A stretch of 7,828 nucleotides of DNA from Neisseriaceae bacterium (lineage in GTDB: Bacteria; Pseudomonadota; Gammaproteobacteria; Burkholderiales; Neisseriaceae), in contig JAGNPU010000075.1 of assembly GCA_017989485.1 (NCBI GenBank), forward strand, positions 1 to 7,828, in the 5' to 3' direction. Every line of letters begins with the position of its first letter. Position 1 is the first letter of the stretch. A model generated the notes under the pieces. The model was not told where the DNA came from. It saw only the letters and a list, made by a program, of their open reading frames with translations, and searched no databases. Both the position numbers and the translations under genes were made by a program. Shown piece after piece: positions 5,274-7,828 of the stretch.

Positions 5274-7430
5274 ATGCCCACCCCCTCATTACGCCTCTCA
5301 CCCATGATGCTGGCACTGCTGTCGCTGTCTTTACACGCCGCAGACAACGTCACCGAAAGCGCCGAGTTAGAGACGATAGAAGTCACCGGCCAACGCAGCC
5401 ACACCTTAAACCGCGGCTACACCACCGATGGCACCCACACGCCGATTGGCCTGCCGATGTCTTTACGGGAAATCCCACAAAGCATTAGCGTGATCACCGA
5501 GCAGCAGCTAAAAGACCAAAACATCAAAACCCTAGACCGGGCCCTATTACAGGCCACCGGCGTCAGCCAACAAATCTGGGGCTCTAACCGCGGTGGCTAC
5601 AATTACTTATTTGCCCGCGGCAGCCAAATCAGCAATTATTGGCTAGATGGCTTACCGATTGGCATTGCCTTACAGGATCCCGGCAATGCCACAGCCTCCG
5701 TCTATGAACGCGTAGAGGTCATCCGCGGCGTGTCTGGCCTAATGGACGGCTCTGGCGAACCCGGCGCCACCGTTAACCTGGTGCGCAAACGCCCGACCAT
5801 CGAGCCAATGGCCGAGCTGACCCTCAACGGCGGCAGCCATTCACGCTATGGGTTTAGCGCCGACTTATCCAACCGCCTCAACGAAAGCGGCACCGTGCGC
5901 GGGCGAACCGTCTTGTCCTTAGAGGACGGCGACGGCTGGCGTGACCGCGAGCATGACCGCGCCGCATCGCTATACGGCATTGTGACCTATGACGTGACCC
6001 CCGCGACCCAGCTGAGCGCCGGCATCCACGTGCAATACGTGAAAGAAAAGCCCAGTGGCTCACACAGCGCCAGCGCCTACGACAACGAAGGCTACCCCAC
6101 CCACTTTGGGCCCCGTGATAACTTTTCAACCAACTGGTCGTATAGCCGCACCCAGTCACAAAACCTATTTGCCGGCATCAAACACCGTTTTGACAACGAC
6201 TGGTTGGCCAATCTGGAATACAGCTACACCCGCAGCCACTGGTATCAGCCCTACGGCGTCGCAGGCATCATCAGCATCGACCACAACACCAATGCCAGCC
6301 ACATGATTACCGGCTTTTGGGACCGGTCGCCGCAAACCCACAGCCTGAACATGTCCTTAACCGGCAAGTACGACCTGTTTGGCCGCCGCCATGACGTGAT
6401 TATGGGCCTCAACGGCACCCGCTACCGCAATGAAGGCGACGGCGGTCGTCATCGGCCGGGGCTGTTAGACGACGTGTATGACTTTGTCAAACACGGCGAC
6501 TACCCCCTGCCGTCTGGCCCCGTACAGTCGTTCAAACGCAACGACCGCCAACGCCAGCTCGGCGGCTATGCGGCCACCCGCCTATACCCCACTGACGACC
6601 TGTCCGTCATCCTCGGCGCACGCTACAGCCGCACCGAATACGGCAGCTTTAACAGCCGCAAAAACGACATCGAATCGTCTTCCAGCAGCCGTCTCACCCC
6701 TTACGCCGGCATTGTGTATGAGCTCAATGACGCCTGGTCTGCTTACACCTCGTACAGCAGCCTATTCGTCCCGCAAAACCAAAAAGACATTAACGATGCT
6801 TATCTAAAGCCCATTATTGGCAGCAATATTGAAGCAGGCTTAAAAGCTGAGCTACTGGATGGCCAGCTCAATGCGTCGATGGCGATTTATCAAACCCGCA
6901 AGGAAAACATGGCCGTCGCCGCTGGGCGTGATGCCCAAGGCGATACCTATTACCGTGCCGTTGATGAAGCCAAAACCCATGGCTGGGAACTCGACATCGG
7001 CGGCAACATCACCCCCAGCTGGCAAATTCAGGCAGGCTATAGCCAATCGCTGAGCCGTGATGGCGACCGAGCCCGTTTGAATACGGAAGCGATTCCCCGC
7101 CACACCGTCAAGCTATTCACCAGCTATCAGTTACCGGACGCAGCCTCTAAATGGACGGTAGGCGGGGGCATACGCTGGCAGAGCGAAACCTACAGCACGA
7201 CGTTGCTCAGCGTCGTCAACAGCCCTGAAGCGGCCGAACGCGCTCTGGCCAGCGCCCGCCAAAAAGCCTATTCCGTGGTCGATTTAATGGCACGCTATCA
7301 GATTAATCAGCATGCTGAATTGACCTTAAACGTGGACAACGTCTTCAACAAGGCATACCGCACCCAGCCTGACCGCATGAGTTTTGGGGCCTTACGCAGC
7401 GTCACCGGCAGCCTGCGCTATCGCTTCTGA
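5274..7430 (+). CDS. TonB-dependent siderophore receptor (FhuE/FpvA type)
   Basis: This outer-membrane gated beta-barrel imports a ferric siderophore using energy passed on by TonB-ExbB-ExbD. Residues 1 to about 23 are a signal peptide (Leu-rich core, likely cleavage after HA or HAA). A TonB-box-like ETIEVTG sits at 33-39, directly before the plug with no extra N-terminal signalling domain. The plug includes REIPQSISVIT (65-75), LDRALLQATGV (88-98), RGSQISNYWLDGLP (115-128), YERVEVIRGVSGLMDGSGEPGA split over 144-165, and VNLVRKRPT (167-175), the last being typical of hydroxamate and mixed-ligand siderophore receptors. The remainder is a barrel, with LNVDNVFNKAYR near the end and SLRYRF at the terminus; the final Phe is the usual outer-membrane assembly signal. 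The 718-residue length is normal. It closes an operon with a binding lipoprotein and a cupin. The siderophore is not determinable. Confidence 0.96.
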   Translation: MPTPSLRLSPMMLALLSLSLHAADNVTESAELETIEVTGQRSHTLNRGYTTDGTHTPIGLPMSLREIPQSISVITEQQLKDQNIKTLDRALLQATGVSQQIWGSNRGGYNYLFARGSQISNYWLDGLPIGIALQDPGNATASVYERVEVIRGVSGLMDGSGEPGATVNLVRKRPTIEPMAELTLNGGSHSRYGFSADLSNRLNESGTVRGRTVLSLEDGDGWRDREHDRAASLYGIVTYDVTPATQLSAGIHVQYVKEKPSGSHSASAYDNEGYPTHFGPRDNFSTNWSYSRTQSQNLFAGIKHRFDNDWLANLEYSYTRSHWYQPYGVAGIISIDHNTNASHMITGFWDRSPQTHSLNMSLTGKYDLFGRRHDVIMGLNGTRYRNEGDGGRHRPGLLDDVYDFVKHGDYPLPSGPVQSFKRNDRQRQLGGYAATRLYPTDDLSVILGARYSRTEYGSFNSRKNDIESSSSSRLTPYAGIVYELNDAWSAYTSYSSLFVPQNQKDINDAYLKPIIGSNIEAGLKAELLDGQLNASMAIYQTRKENMAVAAGRDAQGDTYYRAVDEAKTHGWELDIGGNITPSWQIQAGYSQSLSRDGDRARLNTEAIPRHTVKLFTSYQLPDAASKWTVGGGIRWQSETYSTTLLSVVNSPEAAERALASARQKAYSVVDLMARYQINQHAELTLNVDNVFNKAYRTQPDRMSFGALRSVTGSLRYRF

Positions 7431-7441
7431 TGCCCGACGTC

Positions 7442-7474
7442 AAAAAAGCCGCCTAAACTAGGCGGCTTTTTTTT
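7442..7474. terminator. bidirectional terminator between receptor and AraC-type genes
   Basis: AGCCGCCTA (7447-7455) and TAGGCGGCT (7459-7467) pair perfectly around a three-base loop (7456-7458). A run of A precedes the stem (7442-7447) and a run of T follows it (7467-7474), so the structure works as an intrinsic terminator in both directions. It lies 11 bases after the receptor stop and about 13 bases after the stop of the convergent regulator. Confidence 0.93.
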
Positions 7475-7487
7475 GTGGGCGACAGCC

Positions 7488-7828
7488 TTACTGTACCTTG
7501 CTGGGCAAGCAGCCAAAACGCTGCTTAAAGACGGTGTTGAAATGGCCCGCATGGCGATAGCCCACAAAATACATGGTTTCTTTCACCGTTTTGCCCTGAT
7601 GCGCCAACATGTCCATGGCACAATCCAAGCGCAGCCGCCGGATGTAGCCGGCCACGGTGTCCCCTGTCTGCTCCTTAAAGTAGCGCTTCAAATAACATTC
7701 GTTTAATCCCACCCGACGCGCCAGCGTGGTAATGGTTAAGTCTTGATGAAAGGACGCGCGGATGACGTCAACCGCCTCGTCCACCTTACTGCGCTGCAGC
7801 CGCCCGCTTTTGTGGCTGATGACAAACC
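7488..7828 (-). CDS. AraC-family transcriptional regulator (C-terminal part, cut by window edge)
   Basis: This is the DNA-binding end of an AraC/XylS-type activator; 112 complete codons are visible and the frame stays open to the right edge, so the N-terminal sensing domain lies outside. A GTG at 7782-7784 looks like a start but is an internal Val, because the upstream frame continues through VISHKSGRLQRSK without a stop. Counted from the edge, the first helix-turn-helix is LTITTLARRVGLNECYLKRYF (residues 30-50, written here in part as TTLARRVGLNECYLKR) and the second is around VKETMYFVGYRHAGHFNTVFKQRFG (starting 81, core VGYRHAGHFNTVFK). The VGLNxxYLKRxF pattern recalls PchR-like iron regulators. 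The C-terminus is somewhat divergent, ending LPSKVQ rather than the usual P-x-x-[FY]-R. It is convergent with the receptor gene, whose operon is a plausible target. Confidence 0.9.
   Translation of the reverse strand, partial: FVISHKSGRLQRSKVDEAVDVIRASFHQDLTITTLARRVGLNECYLKRYFKEQTGDTVAGYIRRLRLDCAMDMLAHQGKTVKETMYFVGYRHAGHFNTVFKQRFGCLPSKVQ

Noticed and set aside
4919..5404. Minus-strand open frame of 161 codons across the cupin and receptor start
   Set aside because: It lies antisense to a clear cupin, an intercistronic hairpin and a signal peptide, and has no recognisable domain.
6509..6518. GCCGTCTGGC, resembling the Neisseria DNA uptake sequence
   Set aside because: It differs at the last two bases, lies inside the receptor coding frame, and I see no repeated copies elsewhere in the window.
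7488..7784. Reading the AraC-type gene as a complete 98-residue protein starting at GTG 7784
   Set aside because: The frame is open upstream to the window edge, there is no ribosome binding site at that GTG, and AraC-type proteins need an N-terminal domain; the gene is simply cut by the window.

Overview
The window comes from a Gram-negative bacterium, most likely a beta- or gammaproteobacterium. The evidence is a fused PntA of enterobacterial type, an outer-membrane TonB-dependent receptor, a lipoprotein-type binding protein and a good Fur-box match. The genes are GC-rich and use C- or G-ending codons, while the left 380 bases are strikingly AT-rich. I cannot fix the genus; no Neisseria-type DNA uptake repeat stands out.

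Layout: (1) 1-337 is an AT-rich non-coding stretch with a plausible leftward promoter, lying outside the pnt transcription unit. (2) 338-3310, minus strand, holds the two-gene operon pntA-pntB for the membrane-bound, proton-translocating NAD(P) transhydrogenase, closed by an intrinsic terminator at 338-371. (3) 3311-3870 is a divergent intergenic region of 560 bases. It holds an inverted repeat upstream of pntA, a GC-rich cluster of inverted repeats, and a Fur-box-like operator just before the next operon. (4) 3871-7430, plus strand, is a three-gene iron/siderophore-uptake operon: a periplasmic siderophore-binding lipoprotein of the FatB/CeuE/YclQ type, a small cupin with altered metal-ligand positions, and a TonB-dependent siderophore receptor of the FhuE/FpvA type. 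Each junction carries a GC-rich hairpin without a U-tract. (5) 7442-7474 is a bidirectional terminator shared with a convergent AraC-family regulator that runs off the right edge.

Working model (inference): under iron limitation Fur leaves the operator at 3807-3825. The receptor imports a ferric siderophore across the outer membrane and the lipoprotein takes it up in the periplasm. The inner-membrane permease and ATPase are not in this window, so they lie elsewhere or are shared with another system. The AraC-type protein is a candidate siderophore-responsive activator, by analogy with PchR or MpeR. The cupin has no assigned role and is the most unusual member. The pnt operon is standard redox metabolism with no evident link to the iron genes.
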